Positions 46,362 to 56,153 of a stretch of 64,000 nucleotides of DNA are shown in pieces. Position numbers and translations under genes: made by a program. Numbering within the stretch: position 1 is the stretch's first letter; the number at the start of each line of letters is the position of its first letter. Origin of the DNA: Xanthomonas arboricola pv. guizotiae. GTDB taxonomy: Bacteria; Pseudomonadota; Gammaproteobacteria; Xanthomonadales; Xanthomonadaceae. Location: the NCBI RefSeq assembly GCF_002940205.1, contig NZ_MDSK01000001.1, positions 1-64,000 of the forward strand, given 5' to 3'. The notes beneath the pieces were generated by a model. That model was given only the letters and a program-made list of their open reading frames with translations. It made no database searches and was not told the origin of the DNA.

Positions 46362-47108
46362 TTACTGTGAAGGGGGCCGTGCCTGGCCTTGGGACTCGAC
46401 CCGAGCCGGGTCGCTTTCTCCGCCGCGAACCTGCGCCGGATCGATATTGGCCGGCATCGCCTGCGCCGGATCGCGTCCGTCGCTGGCGGCTTTGCCGGGT
46501 TGCCCGAGCGCACGCGTGATGGTGTCGCTCAGACCGGACCCGGACAGCGCCTTGCCCAGGTCCGTATTATCGCCTGCCGAGGGCAACTTCCCCAACTCCG
46601 TTGGCAAGTTGCCGAGTTCCATCGATGGCATGTCCATCGACGGCATCCGCCAGGCCGGCAGTTGCGCCCGCATCCAGCTCGCGCCCGGCGACAGCATCGG
46701 CATCAGCAGCGACTGGCGCCAGGACGGCTCGCGCGGCAGCGGCGTGAGGCTCATCAGCAGCACCAGCACGCTGGCCAGAAAACCGCCGCGCACCAGACCC
46801 AGGCCGAACCCGAGCATGCGGTCCATCCCGCCCAGGCGCACCGCATCCACCCCGGCACGGATCACCATGCCGATCACCGCCACGGTGATCAGCACGCCCA
46901 CGAACACCATCGCATAGCCGCCGAACGATTCGGTGGCCGAGGGATGCCTGCCATCGGCGATCCAGCGCGCGGCCGGGCCGCCGAACTGGAACGTCGCCCA
47001 GCCGGCCAGCAACCACGACAGCGTGCCGACCACAATGGCGACAAACCCGCGCAGCAGGCCCAACAGGGCCGACACCAGGATGATGACGCCCAGCACCATG
47101 TCGATCAT
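46362..47108 (-). CDS. cvpA: CvpA family membrane protein
   Basis: 248-residue inner membrane protein. The conserved CvpA part spans about residues 1-160 with four hydrophobic segments, e.g. MVLGVIILVSALLGLLRGF and MVFVGVLITVAVIGMVI, then GMDRMLGFGLGLVRGGFLA. The C-terminal 90 residues are a soluble, Pro/Ser-rich tail (MPSMDMPSMELGNLP) not seen in short CvpA. Needed for colicin V export and purine-related regulation in E. coli. Start MIDMVLG at 47108; the longer frame is rejected. Directly upstream of purF. Confidence 0.92.
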   Translation of the reverse strand: MIDMVLGVIILVSALLGLLRGFVAIVVGTLSWLLAGWATFQFGGPAARWIADGRHPSATESFGGYAMVFVGVLITVAVIGMVIRAGVDAVRLGGMDRMLGFGLGLVRGGFLASVLVLLMSLTPLPREPSWRQSLLMPMLSPGASWMRAQLPAWRMPSMDMPSMELGNLPTELGKLPSAGDNTDLGKALSGSGLSDTITRALGQPGKAASDGRDPAQAMPANIDPAQVRGGESDPARVESQGQARPPSQ

Positions 47109-47332
47109 TGCCCACTTCTCCGCGCGGCGCGCGCGCCGCTGGTCCAACCTGGCTCGGTGTTCATTGCGCTCCCCTCCATGGGTGTGAGGCGATCAGGAAA
47201 TCCGCTCGCTGCCGGCGATACCACGCAAGCGACGATCGGGCGGGCTGCGGACGAGCCGCACTGCGCGCAGTGGATCCACCGGCATGCCGATCTCCGCCAT
47301 GCACCGCGCCCGCCGGTTGGCGGCGCCGTGGT

Positions 47333-48412
47333 TTACGGATGCGGGCGCACCATGCCGGAAATGCCGACCTTGGCCGCCACCTGCGCACGCAGCTGTTCGG
47401 CATCGCCCCGGTTGGCCACCGGGCCGACCCGCACGCGGTTGAGCGCGCCCTTGTCGGTCCGCACCTGTTCGACGAAGGCGCTGAAACCGGCTGCGCGCAC
47501 GCGGTCGCGCAAGGCGTCGGCGTCTTCGGCGCGACCGAAGGCGCCCAGCTGCACCGCAAAGCCGACCGAACTGGCCGCAGGGGCTGCCGGCGCGGCGGGC
47601 GCCGCGACGGCCGGCTTGGCGGCCTCGGGCCTGGCCGGCTCGGTCTTCGCCACCTCCGGCTTGGCCGGAGCAGGCTTGGGCGCTTCAGCCGGCTTGGGCG
47701 CGGCGGCCACCGGCTTGGCCGGCTCCGGCGGCAGGCTTTCGGTCTTGGTCGGGGCGGCGGTGCTGGCGGCGGCCACGCTGCTGCTGGGTTTTGCGGCCGG
47801 GGCCGGGGCCGGCGCCGGCGTCGGTGTACTGGCTGCAGGCGCCGGCGCGGCGGCATTGGCATCCAGCGTCACCACCTGGGCGTTGACGTCGCTGCGCACC
47901 TTCACCGCCTGCAGGCGCGCCGATTCGGCCTGTGCCTGGTCGACATACGGCCCCACGCGCACGCGCCAGGCCGGGCGGCCGTTGATCTGGGTCTTTTCGC
48001 TGAAGCCGGGCAGCTGCGCCTGCTTGAGCCGCGCCAGCACCGCGTCGGCATCGGCGCTGGTGGCGTAGGCGCCGAAGTTGACCGCGTAGTTGCCGGCCGC
48101 CACCTCAGGCGCCGACGGCGCGCTGGACGGGTTGGCCAGATCGGCCGCATCCGGGTTGTCCTGCACCGCAGCAGGCGCGGTGGCGGCGCCGCGCATGCCC
48201 AGCGCGCCACCGGCAGGCGCATCGCCCGGGGTGACCAGCGGCAATTCGCGGGTTTCGAACTCGCCATTGGCCGGTGCGGCAGGCGCCTCCAGCGGCACAT
48301 CGGCCACGCCGCTCGACGGCGCAGGGCCCTTGACCAGCATCGGCAGGAAGATCACGGCAAGCGCCACCAGAACGATGGCGCCAATCAGTCGCTGTTTCAG
48401 AGCAGTATCCAC
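47333..48412 (-). CDS. dedD: SPOR-domain cell division protein (DedD-like)
   Basis: Inner membrane protein with a SPOR domain that binds denuded peptidoglycan at the septum. N-terminal anchor LIGAIVLVALAVIFLPML (about 9-26) is followed by a periplasmic part. Two SPOR-type segments are visible: YAVNFGAYATSADADAVLAR with RVRVGPYVDQAQAESA (about 107-180), and the C-terminal FAVQLGAFGRAEDADALRDR with RVRVGPVANRGDAEQL (about 275-355). A long Ala/Pro/Lys-rich linker joins them. 359 residues. It sits between folC and cvpA, the E. coli folC-dedD-cvpA-purF order. Confidence 0.9.
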   Translation of the reverse strand: MDTALKQRLIGAIVLVALAVIFLPMLVKGPAPSSGVADVPLEAPAAPANGEFETRELPLVTPGDAPAGGALGMRGAATAPAAVQDNPDAADLANPSSAPSAPEVAAGNYAVNFGAYATSADADAVLARLKQAQLPGFSEKTQINGRPAWRVRVGPYVDQAQAESARLQAVKVRSDVNAQVVTLDANAAAPAPAASTPTPAPAPAPAAKPSSSVAAASTAAPTKTESLPPEPAKPVAAAPKPAEAPKPAPAKPEVAKTEPARPEAAKPAVAAPAAPAAPAASSVGFAVQLGAFGRAEDADALRDRVRAAGFSAFVEQVRTDKGALNRVRVGPVANRGDAEQLRAQVAAKVGISGMVRPHP

Positions 48413-48471
48413 GTAAAGAGACGAGAGGCGGCGTGGCGGGGTGCCGCGGCGATTATAAGGCCGCAGCCGGG

Positions 48472-49764
48472 CTACCGCCCCGGGTGGACTGAACGAAGTG
48501 CGTTTAGGGCGTCGGCAACGCTATGAAACGAGCCGAACACCAGCACCCGATCGCCCGGCGAGGCCTGCGCCAGCACCGCGCGCAGGGCGCCCGCCACATC
48601 GCCATGGCAGGCCGCCTGCGCTGCGGCACTGCCCTGCAGACGGGCCTGCAAGGCCTGCGCCGACTGCCCCCGCGCACCATCCAGCCCGGCCAGGGCCCAA
48701 TGGTCGACCTGCGCGGCCACCGCCTCCACCACGCCCAGCACATCCTTGTCCGCCAATGCGGCGTAGATCGCATGGGTACTGCCGGTGTGCGCCTGCGCGC
48801 CCAGTGCGTCGGCCAGCGCGCGCGCGGCCTGCGGGTTGTGGCCGACATCCAGCAGCACCTGCACGCCATCGATGTCGCTGCGCTGCAGGCGACCGGCCAC
48901 CCGTGCATCGGCAATGCCCTGCGCCCAGGCGGCCTCGGGCAGTTCCACCGGCAAGGCCTGCAACGCGGCGATCGCCGCGGCGGCGTTGGCCAGTTGCACC
49001 GGCGCCTGCAAGGCCGGCATCGGCAGCTCCAGGGTCACCGCGACATCGCGCCAGCGCCACTGCGGCGCGTCCGCGTGCTGCGCCTCGATCGGCTCGAAGA
49101 AGTAATCGCTGCCGGCGCGGATCGCATTGGCGCCCAGCTGGTAGGCCCGCCGCAACACGCTCGACGGCGGGTCGATTTCGCCCAGCACCACCGGCTTCCA
49201 GGCGCGGATGATGCCGGCCTTCTCGGTGCCGATCGCCTCGCGGTCCTCGCCCAGCCAATCGGTGTGGTCGATATCCACGGTGGTGATCACCGCCACATCC
49301 GAATCAATGATGTTGACCGCGTCCAGGCGCCCGCCCAGGCCGATTTCCAGCACCGCCAGGTCCAGCCCGGAGCGCTGCAGCAGCCACAGCGCCGCCAACG
49401 TGCCGTATTCGAAATAGGTCAGTGCGGTCTGGCCACGCGCCGCTTCGACGGCGGCAAAGGCGTCCACCAGTTGCGCGTCGCCGGCCTCGTTGCCGTCGAT
49501 GCGCACGCGCTCGTTGTAGCGCAGCAGATGCGGCGAGGTGTAGCTGCCCACCTTCCAGCCGGCGGCCTGCGCGATCGCCTCGATAAAGGCCACGGTGGAC
49601 CCCTTGCCATTGGTGCCGCCGACCACGATGACGTGCCTGGCCGGCGCGGCAAGCTGCAGACGTGCCGCGACCTCGCGCACGCGCTCCAGCCCCATGGCGA
49701 TGTTCTGCGGATGCTGCTGCTCGATGTAGGCGAGCCAGTCGGAGAGGGAATCGGTTGCGTTCAC
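48472..49764 (-). CDS. folC: bifunctional folylpolyglutamate synthase/dihydrofolate synthase
   Basis: Adds glutamate to dihydropteroate and to folates. 430 residues. The Mur-ligase-type ATP loop VVGGTNGKGSTVAFIEAIAQ is at about 47-66. The omega-loop region LEIGLGGRLDAVNIIDSDVA and the C-terminal domain motif LLDVGHNPQAARALADAL are in place. The length matches FolC. Followed on the minus strand by the SPOR gene after a 59-bp gap. Confidence 0.96.
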   Translation of the reverse strand: MNATDSLSDWLAYIEQQHPQNIAMGLERVREVAARLQLAAPARHVIVVGGTNGKGSTVAFIEAIAQAAGWKVGSYTSPHLLRYNERVRIDGNEAGDAQLVDAFAAVEAARGQTALTYFEYGTLAALWLLQRSGLDLAVLEIGLGGRLDAVNIIDSDVAVITTVDIDHTDWLGEDREAIGTEKAGIIRAWKPVVLGEIDPPSSVLRRAYQLGANAIRAGSDYFFEPIEAQHADAPQWRWRDVAVTLELPMPALQAPVQLANAAAAIAALQALPVELPEAAWAQGIADARVAGRLQRSDIDGVQVLLDVGHNPQAARALADALGAQAHTGSTHAIYAALADKDVLGVVEAVAAQVDHWALAGLDGARGQSAQALQARLQGSAAAQAACHGDVAGALRAVLAQASPGDRVLVFGSFHSVADALNALRSVHPGR

Positions 49765-50218
49765 GGTCAGGGCTGCGCGGGAAGAACCGCATTATCGCCG
49801 TTTGCCGGCACGCAACGCACATCGCCAGGCAGGCCGGCAGATCGCGTGCTGTCGCATGCGCCGACAGGGTGCGCGCGCCTCAGCCAGCAACTGGAGGAGC
49901 GCTGTCGCCCGCAGTCAAGGGACATCGGAAATGGCCGCAATGCGCATGCCCACCATGGAGCGTTGACCGCGCAACGGCACCGAGACGCGCTGCTGGGGAT
50001 GACACCGGGACTGCGCTTGATCGATGCACGCATGGCCCGGCAAACGATGCGCGAGCGGCCCGCCACTCAACCGGTACCGCACGCCCGCGCCCCGGGCATG
50101 GAGGCGGTCTGCACGACATGCGTCTGCTCGACATCGATGCCGGCGATGTGAGTGCAGACCCAGGGCCAGCTCGGGCCAGCACGCCACAACGTGCCCGGCA
50201 TGCCTGCCGGGCGTTGTC
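49765..50218. other. 454-bp gene-free stretch upstream of folC
   Basis: Holds the folC promoter and the end of the histidine phosphatase gene. GCCCGGCA-TGCC-TGCCGGGC (50193-50212) is a perfect hairpin near the phosphatase stop, without a T-run on the minus strand. No coding frame is supported. Confidence 0.45.
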
Positions 50219-50863
50219 TTACAGCGCCCGATGCTTGGCTTCACCAAAAAACGGCGTGTGATGCGCGCAGTCGTTGAGCCGCACCACTTCCAGGTGATCC
50301 ACGTCCTCGCCTTCGAGCAGGTTGAGCGTGGTCGGTGCCTGGCGGAAGGTCCACAGCCGGGACAGCGGCAGGCCCAGGATCTTGCACAGGATCACGCGAT
50401 TGACCGCATCGTGCGCGACCACCAGCAAGGTGTCGGCCGCGCCCAGGCCTTCGGCCGCGCGCGCCAGGCCGCGCCAGCTGCGGTCCAGCACCTGCCGCAG
50501 GGATTCGCCTCCGGGCATCAGCACGGTATCGGGCTCGTCACGCCAGGCGCGCAGACGTGCCGGATCCTTGTCGTTGATCTCGCTGGCCAGCAGGCCTTCC
50601 CATTCGCCGTGGGCGATTTCCTGCAGGTCCGCATCGGTCTGCAGCAGGCTTTCGCGGTTGCCGCCCAGCGCCAGCCTGGCGGTGGCCTGCGCACGCGACA
50701 GCGGCGATGCCACCGCGCGGGTGATCTCCAACGATTGCAGACGCGCGCCCAGGGCGGCGGCCTGGCCTTCGCCGACCGGCGACAGCGGGATATCGATCTG
50801 GCCCTGGTAACGGCCTTCGGCGTTCCACGGCGTCTCGCCGTGACGGGCAAGCAGGATGCGCAT
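50219..50863 (-). CDS. histidine phosphatase (phosphoglycerate mutase family)
   Basis: 214 residues. The phospho-histidine motif LLARHGETPWNAEGRYQG is at residues 4-21 (His8). Further active-site parts: SPLSRAQATARLAL (about 58-71), ILCKILGL and the late VAHDAVNRVIL with the second catalytic His. No dimer extension typical of true dPGM. Members act on phosphoglycerate, alpha-ribazole phosphate or other small phosphates; the substrate cannot be read. Monocistronic, with its own gap on both sides. Confidence 0.9.
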   Translation of the reverse strand: MRILLARHGETPWNAEGRYQGQIDIPLSPVGEGQAAALGARLQSLEITRAVASPLSRAQATARLALGGNRESLLQTDADLQEIAHGEWEGLLASEINDKDPARLRAWRDEPDTVLMPGGESLRQVLDRSWRGLARAAEGLGAADTLLVVAHDAVNRVILCKILGLPLSRLWTFRQAPTTLNLLEGEDVDHLEVVRLNDCAHHTPFFGEAKHRAL

Positions 50864-51157
50864 GCGCGAGAGATTCCTTGGGGAAGGGGCCGGCTCGCCG
50901 CAGCGAAACGGGAGCGCATGATAACCCCTCCCGCTGCGGTGCCGGCCGCCCGCGTCAGCGCATGCCGAGTTGCTGCAACAGCTGCGATGCGGGGCGACTC
51001 CGGCATGACCCGGCGCAAATACCGGCTATCCACGGCGATCTTGCGGGTCATCGCCGGATCGAAGATCCCGTTGCGGCTCACCGACTCCCGGTTGCCGTCG
51101 AGGCCAGGCCGACCCGCCTGCCCTGCGCGCCCATCATCGGCGCGTCCCGGCGCCGGC
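50864..51157. other. intergenic region between the histidine phosphatase start and phospholipase C stop
   Basis: 294 bases. Contains the phosphatase promoter; no gene or clear terminator recognised. Confidence 0.4.
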
Positions 51158-53239
51158 TCAGGCGCGCCCGAATGCCGGATCGCTGCGGCTGGGCCTGCCG
51201 GTTTCCAGATGCCCGGCCAGGCGGCGGCGGAATGGCGCGCCCGGTTGTTCCAGCACCACGTCGTACCAGTGATCGCTGGCAGCAAGCGCCAGACGCACGG
51301 TCTGGCGCTGACCTGCAGCCAGGTGCAGCGAGCGCGCGGTCGGGTCTGCGTAGTCCAGCGCGCGCAGTTGCAGCGTGCACGGCTGCTGCCCGGCATTGCC
51401 GATGTCCAGCACCAGCGCCTCGCCGTCCTGCCGCGCCTCCAACCATGGCGCAGCCGACTGCGTCCCGGCCGCAGCGAGGTCGCCGGCGAATTCGCGCAGG
51501 AAGCCATTGGGTCCATGCACGCTCAGCGCATAGCCGCCGTTGTGCGCAGCGCCGACCGGTACATCGTGGAGGCGGGTGCCGGGCAACACGGTGTAGTACC
51601 ACGGGCCGCCGCTTGCAGCGTTGGTGTAGACGTTGAACGCGGCCGCCGCAGCGCCACTGTTGACGAACTGCAGTTGCACGCCGCTGTCGCCCTGCTCGCG
51701 CGCATGCACCTGCAAGGCATACGGCAGCGCGCGCGCCGGACGTTGTCCCGGCTCCTGCCGCGGCATGCTGGCCTGGGCCGGCGGCACCGGTAGCGGCTTG
51801 TTGCGCACTGCGGCGGTGCGCGCGCGGTAGTCGTCGACCGACGGCAATGCGCGCAGTGCCGAGTCGTCCGGCTTGCGGAAATCGAACACGCTGGTGAGAT
51901 CGCCGCTGACCGCACGCCGCCACGGGCTGATGTTGGGTTCGGCCACACCGAAGCGGCGTTCCAGCAAGCGCAGCACCGAGGTGTGATCGAACACCTGCGA
52001 ATTGACCCAGCCACCGCGCGTCCAGGGCGAGATCACCAGCATCGGTACGCGAATGCCCAGCCCCATCGGCACACCTTCGTAGACCTCCCCGCGCGTCTCG
52101 ACATTGCTGCGCCCCATGCGCGCATCCAATGCCGGCAGCGCTGCGGGAACGTGATCGAAGAAGCCGTCGTTCTCGTCGTAGTTGATGATCAGCGCGGTCT
52201 TCGCCCACACCTGCGGATTGGCGGTGAGCGCATCGATCAGGCGCGCCACCAGCGATTCGCCATAGGCCGGCGGCGCTTCCGGATGCTCGCAGTACGCGGT
52301 GGGCGGCACGATCCAGGACACCTGCGGCAAGCGATCGGCCTGCACGTCGGCGGCGATTGCGGCGATCAGATGCTCGGCCTGCGTGGTGGCGGCATTGTCT
52401 GCAGTGGACCCTGGCACGCAGGCACGCGCGCGTCGATAACGTTCGTCGCCGGGGTGCAGATCGCGGTAGTGCGAAAAATACGCCAGCGAGTTGCAGCCGA
52501 AGTTGTCGTACTCCTGGTATACGCGCCAGTCCACGCCGGCGGCCTGCAGGCGCTGCGCATAGGTGGTCCAGTCCATCGCCGCATAACCGGGCTTGTCGCG
52601 CGCCATGTCGGCGGTCCAGTTGCCGTCGTCGGCATTGGTCACCGCCTGCGCGCCGAGATTGCCCACGCTGGTGCCGCTGGTGCCGGTGAACAGGTACATG
52701 CGATTGGGATTGGTCGGCCCGTGCAGCGAACAGAAATAGCCATCGCAAATGGTGAACGCATCGGCCAGTGCGTGGTAGTACGGGATGTCGTGACGCTGGA
52801 AATATCCCATCGTCAATTCGCCCTTGTACGGCACCCAGGCGTCGTACTCGGCCCAGCGCGCCGGGTCCTGGCCGTGGCCGGCTTTCCACGAATGATCCAG
52901 GCTCTTGATCAACGGCGCGCAGGTGTCTTGCGAATCGAAAGCGAACGGCAGCAGGCGACGACCATCGGCGGCCGGCTGGCTCCAGACCGGGTGACCGTCG
53001 CGCAGCTGCAACGGGCGCGGATCGCCGAAGCCGCGCACACCGCGCAGCGCGCCGAAGTAATGATCGAAGGAGCGGTTTTCCTGCATCAGGATCACCACGT
53101 GTTCGATGTCGCGCAGCGTGCCGGTGCGCGAGTTGGCCGGCAGCGCGAGTGCGCGGCCGATCGAGGACGGCATGGCGCCGGCGGCGGTCAGCGCGGCGAC
53201 GCGCCTGAGGAAATCGCGGCGCGAGGGGGAGGACGTCAT
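51158..53239 (-). CDS. Tat-exported phospholipase C (phosphocholine-type, PlcN/PlcH family)
   Basis: Secreted phospholipase C of 693 residues. A twin-arginine signal peptide is seen in SSPSRRDFLRRVAALTAAGA (residues 3-22). The phosphatase-like catalytic domain starts at IEHVVILMQENRSFDHYFG (about 47-65, metal-binding Glu-Asn) and continues with NYDENDGFFDHVPAAL and MLVISPWTRGGWVNSQVFDH. Two C-terminal DUF756 beta domains (about 520-600 and 610-690). The ATG at 53239 places the Tat motif at the N-terminus. Such enzymes release phosphate from membrane lipids in phosphate hunger. It diverges from a TonB receptor. Confidence 0.93.
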   Translation of the reverse strand: MTSSPSRRDFLRRVAALTAAGAMPSSIGRALALPANSRTGTLRDIEHVVILMQENRSFDHYFGALRGVRGFGDPRPLQLRDGHPVWSQPAADGRRLLPFAFDSQDTCAPLIKSLDHSWKAGHGQDPARWAEYDAWVPYKGELTMGYFQRHDIPYYHALADAFTICDGYFCSLHGPTNPNRMYLFTGTSGTSVGNLGAQAVTNADDGNWTADMARDKPGYAAMDWTTYAQRLQAAGVDWRVYQEYDNFGCNSLAYFSHYRDLHPGDERYRRARACVPGSTADNAATTQAEHLIAAIAADVQADRLPQVSWIVPPTAYCEHPEAPPAYGESLVARLIDALTANPQVWAKTALIINYDENDGFFDHVPAALPALDARMGRSNVETRGEVYEGVPMGLGIRVPMLVISPWTRGGWVNSQVFDHTSVLRLLERRFGVAEPNISPWRRAVSGDLTSVFDFRKPDDSALRALPSVDDYRARTAAVRNKPLPVPPAQASMPRQEPGQRPARALPYALQVHAREQGDSGVQLQFVNSGAAAAAFNVYTNAASGGPWYYTVLPGTRLHDVPVGAAHNGGYALSVHGPNGFLREFAGDLAAAGTQSAAPWLEARQDGEALVLDIGNAGQQPCTLQLRALDYADPTARSLHLAAGQRQTVRLALAASDHWYDVVLEQPGAPFRRRLAGHLETGRPSRSDPAFGRA

Positions 53240-53335
53240 GGCTACGGAACCTGCAGGAAATACGTGTACATCGCCGCGCAGTGCGGCCGGGTACGACACG
53301 TATAGCGGCCAAGCACGACAGTTTTGCGACAGCCA

Positions 53336-53353
53336 CCGTCATCAATGTTTCAT
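53336..53353 (+). promoter_or_regulatory. putative Pho box between phospholipase C and TonB receptor
   Basis: CCGTCAT-CAAT-GTTTCAT fits the 7-4-7 PhoB pattern with 14 of 18 positions. It sits in the 194-bp divergent region, about 80 bp before the receptor and 95 bp before the lipase start. Found by consensus only. Confidence 0.45.
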
Positions 53354-53433
53354 ACGTCGTTGACACCCTGCGTCGCGAAACGCCGGTCCTGCACCGCGCG
53401 TTGCCCTCAGCCGTGCTCGAACAGGATTCCCCC

Positions 53434-55779
53434 ATGACTTCCGCTCGCCGTTTTCATGTCACTCCGCTGGCGCTTGCCCTGGCCGCGCTGCTCCCCGCCA
53501 TCGCCTCTGCTGCCACACCGGCGGCCGATCCGGTTGCCGGTGCAGATGCGCCGGTAGCCGATGCCCCGGCCAGCGTGGCCGATGCCGCCACCAACGCCAC
53601 CCAACTGGACGCGATCAACGTGGTGTCGCAAGGCAGCACCCGCCAGGTCCAGCGCATCAGCCGGCAGGACATCGAGCAGCTGACACCGGGCAGCAGCGCC
53701 TTCAAGGCAGTGGAAAAGCTACCGGGCGTGCAGTTCCAGTCGGCCGATCCGTTCGGCACCTACGAGTGGTCCACGCAGGTCACCCTGCACGGCTTCGATC
53801 AGAGCCGGCTGGGTTACACGCTCGATGGCATTCCGCTCGGCAACATGAGCTACGGCGTCACCAACGGCCTGCACATCACCCGCGCCATCATTTCGGAAAA
53901 CCTCGGCTCGGTGGAAATTGCGCAAGGCGCCGGTGCGCTGGGCACCGCGTCCAACACCAACCTCGGCGGCACCATGCAGTTTTACTCGGCCGACCCGCAG
54001 AGCACGCCGGGCCTGCGCCTGGTGCAGACGGTCGGCAGCGATGCCACGCGCCGCACCTTCGTGCGCGGCGACACCGGCGACCGCAACGGCTTGTCGGCGT
54101 ACCTGTCCTATGCCAATGCCAGCACCGACAAGTGGAAAGGCTTCGGCGACCAGCAGTCCGAGCAGGCCAACCTCAAGACCGTCTACCAGTGGGGCGACGG
54201 CAACCGTCTGAGCCTGTTCGTGGACACCTCGCGGCGCAAGGAATACGACTACATGGACCTGTCGTTGACCAGCCAGCGCGCACTGGGCTGGGACTACGAC
54301 TACCTGCAGCCGGATTGGGCCACCGCCGTGCAGATGGCGCGTGCGTATCAGAACACCGGCGCCACCAGTGGCGTGGCCAACGGCTATCCGCAATCGCTGG
54401 CCGGGCTGCCCGACGATTACAGCTGGCTCGACGCCAGCTACTACGCTGGCGGCGGCCTGCGCCGCGACAACCTGGCCGGGCTGTCGGGCACGTTCGTGTT
54501 CGGCGACGCCACCCTGGATGCCACCGGCTACTACCACGGCAATCGTGGCGAAGGTCAATGGGTGACACCGTATGTACGCACCTCTGCGCAGGTGCCGCTG
54601 TCGATGCGCACCACCGACTACGGCCTGGATCGTTTCGGCGGCACCAGCGCCTTGAAATGGTCGTGGGGCAACCACGATCTGGAAGCGGGCCTGTGGGCGG
54701 AAAACGCACGCACCACGCAGCAGCGCAACTACTTCGCGCTCGGCAACGAGGGCTATACCTCGCTGTACAACGTGTATGAAGCGCAGACCCCGTTCCGTCG
54801 CGATTTCCTTCAGCGCTACACCACCCAGACCCGCATGCTGTACCTGCAGGACACCGTGCGCCTGCTCGACGATCGGCTGACCCTCAACTACGGCGCGAAG
54901 GCGCTCAGCACCACCACGCGCGCGCAATCGCTGGTGCCGACCACCGCACTGGCACAGGGCCGCATCCGCGCCGAAGACAACTTCCTGCCGCAGGTCGGCG
55001 TGAACTACAAGCTGGACGAGCGCAAGGACCTGTACGCCTCCTACAGCAAGAACATCGCCGCGTTCGGCTTCACTCCGTTCGGCACCTCGCAGGCGGCGTT
55101 CGACCGCAGCCGTTCCACGCTGGAACCGGAAGAATCGCAGACCGTGCAGGTGGGTTACCGCGTGCAGGATGCGCAGTTCCAGCTGTCGGCCGATGCCTAT
55201 TTCACCAAGTTCTCCAACCGCTTGTTGACCACCTCGCCGTGTACCGCCGTGCAGACCTGCGCGGCAATCCTGAGCAATGTCGGCGCCGTGCATAGCGCGG
55301 GTGCCGATCTGGCCTTGATGTGGCGCCCGGTGGAGGGCCTGAGCTGGTTGAACTCGCTGTCGTGGAACCGCTCGCGCTACCAGGACGATTACCTCAACAA
55401 CGGCGTGGTCGCCACCTCCGGCAAGGACGTGGTCGGCATCCCCGCGTTGATGTTCTCCTCCAGCGCCAGCTACCAGCTCGGCAACCTGCGCCTGGATCTG
55501 GACGGCAAGTACGTCGACAAGCGCTACATCACCTTCCTCAACGATTCGCAGGTGCCCTCGTACTGGCTGTTCAATGCCGGCGCGCGCTACGAGTTCGGCC
55601 GTGTCGGTGGACTGGCGGATGTGGCGTTGGCGCTCAACATCACCAACCTCACCGACAAGCGCTATTTCGCCAGCACCGGCACCAACGGCTATGTCGCCTC
55701 CGATCCGGATGGCTACAACCAGACCATGGTGGTCGGCGCACCGCGGCAGACCTTCATGAGTCTGGATGTGAAGTTCTGA
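53434..55779 (+). CDS. TonB-dependent outer membrane receptor
   Basis: Outer membrane uptake channel of 781 residues. A signal peptide lies at LALALAALLPAIASAATP. A linker of about 40 residues (Pro/Asp/Ala-rich) precedes the plug domain (about 55-180), with LDAINVVSQG (TonB box-like DAINVV) and GVQFQSADPFGTYEWSTQV. The beta-barrel runs to the C-terminal aromatic MSLDVKF. No Cys-rich or siderophore-specific mark. I chose the ATG at 53434, which starts the signal peptide. Because it diverges from a phospholipase C over a shared Pho-box-like site, a phosphate- or phospholipid-derived ligand is plausible (inference). Confidence 0.92.
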   Translation: MTSARRFHVTPLALALAALLPAIASAATPAADPVAGADAPVADAPASVADAATNATQLDAINVVSQGSTRQVQRISRQDIEQLTPGSSAFKAVEKLPGVQFQSADPFGTYEWSTQVTLHGFDQSRLGYTLDGIPLGNMSYGVTNGLHITRAIISENLGSVEIAQGAGALGTASNTNLGGTMQFYSADPQSTPGLRLVQTVGSDATRRTFVRGDTGDRNGLSAYLSYANASTDKWKGFGDQQSEQANLKTVYQWGDGNRLSLFVDTSRRKEYDYMDLSLTSQRALGWDYDYLQPDWATAVQMARAYQNTGATSGVANGYPQSLAGLPDDYSWLDASYYAGGGLRRDNLAGLSGTFVFGDATLDATGYYHGNRGEGQWVTPYVRTSAQVPLSMRTTDYGLDRFGGTSALKWSWGNHDLEAGLWAENARTTQQRNYFALGNEGYTSLYNVYEAQTPFRRDFLQRYTTQTRMLYLQDTVRLLDDRLTLNYGAKALSTTTRAQSLVPTTALAQGRIRAEDNFLPQVGVNYKLDERKDLYASYSKNIAAFGFTPFGTSQAAFDRSRSTLEPEESQTVQVGYRVQDAQFQLSADAYFTKFSNRLLTTSPCTAVQTCAAILSNVGAVHSAGADLALMWRPVEGLSWLNSLSWNRSRYQDDYLNNGVVATSGKDVVGIPALMFSSSASYQLGNLRLDLDGKYVDKRYITFLNDSQVPSYWLFNAGARYEFGRVGGLADVALALNITNLTDKRYFASTGTNGYVASDPDGYNQTMVVGAPRQTFMSLDVKF

Positions 55780-56153
55780 GTCGCCGCCGCTGTAGCCCCT
55801 CTCCTTCGGGGCGAGAAGGCACGGCTTGCGCGCCACCGGCGCGCGTGGTTGGGAGCGCCCTGCCCGCACGTGCGGGCAGGGGCGCGGAGCAGGGGCTTCT
55901 AGGGTGAGGGTGACGCCGGTGATCCAGCCTGGCGACGCGTGGCGACGCATTTGTCTTTGCATGTACTGGTAAATCTCTGAGGCGCCCCCGCATCCGGCGC
56001 TGCGCCATCTTCTCCCGCTGGGAGAAGGGCGGCACCGGCCCTACCCCGCCATGATCCGTGTCGGGCAACACCGCAATTCCCGCACCGCCGCATGGCCGCG
56101 ACCTCGCGCCGCATATAATCGCCGTCTTACTTTCACTCAGCAGGTCCCGCCAG
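55780..56153. other. 374-bp gene-free stretch with palindromes, promoter of tdh
   Basis: Contains a nearly perfect palindrome at 55855-55885 (GCGCCCTGCCCGCAC then GTGCGGGCAGGGGCGC, one extra base). It also has TCTCC/GGAGA-type units such as TCTCCCGCTGGGAGA near 56011. TATAAT-like bases (56113-56118) may be the tdh -10 element. No gene. Confidence 0.5.

Noticed and set aside
53719..55962. 747-codon minus-strand frame opposite the TonB receptor
   Set aside because: Antisense shadow; the receptor has a signal peptide, plug and barrel end.
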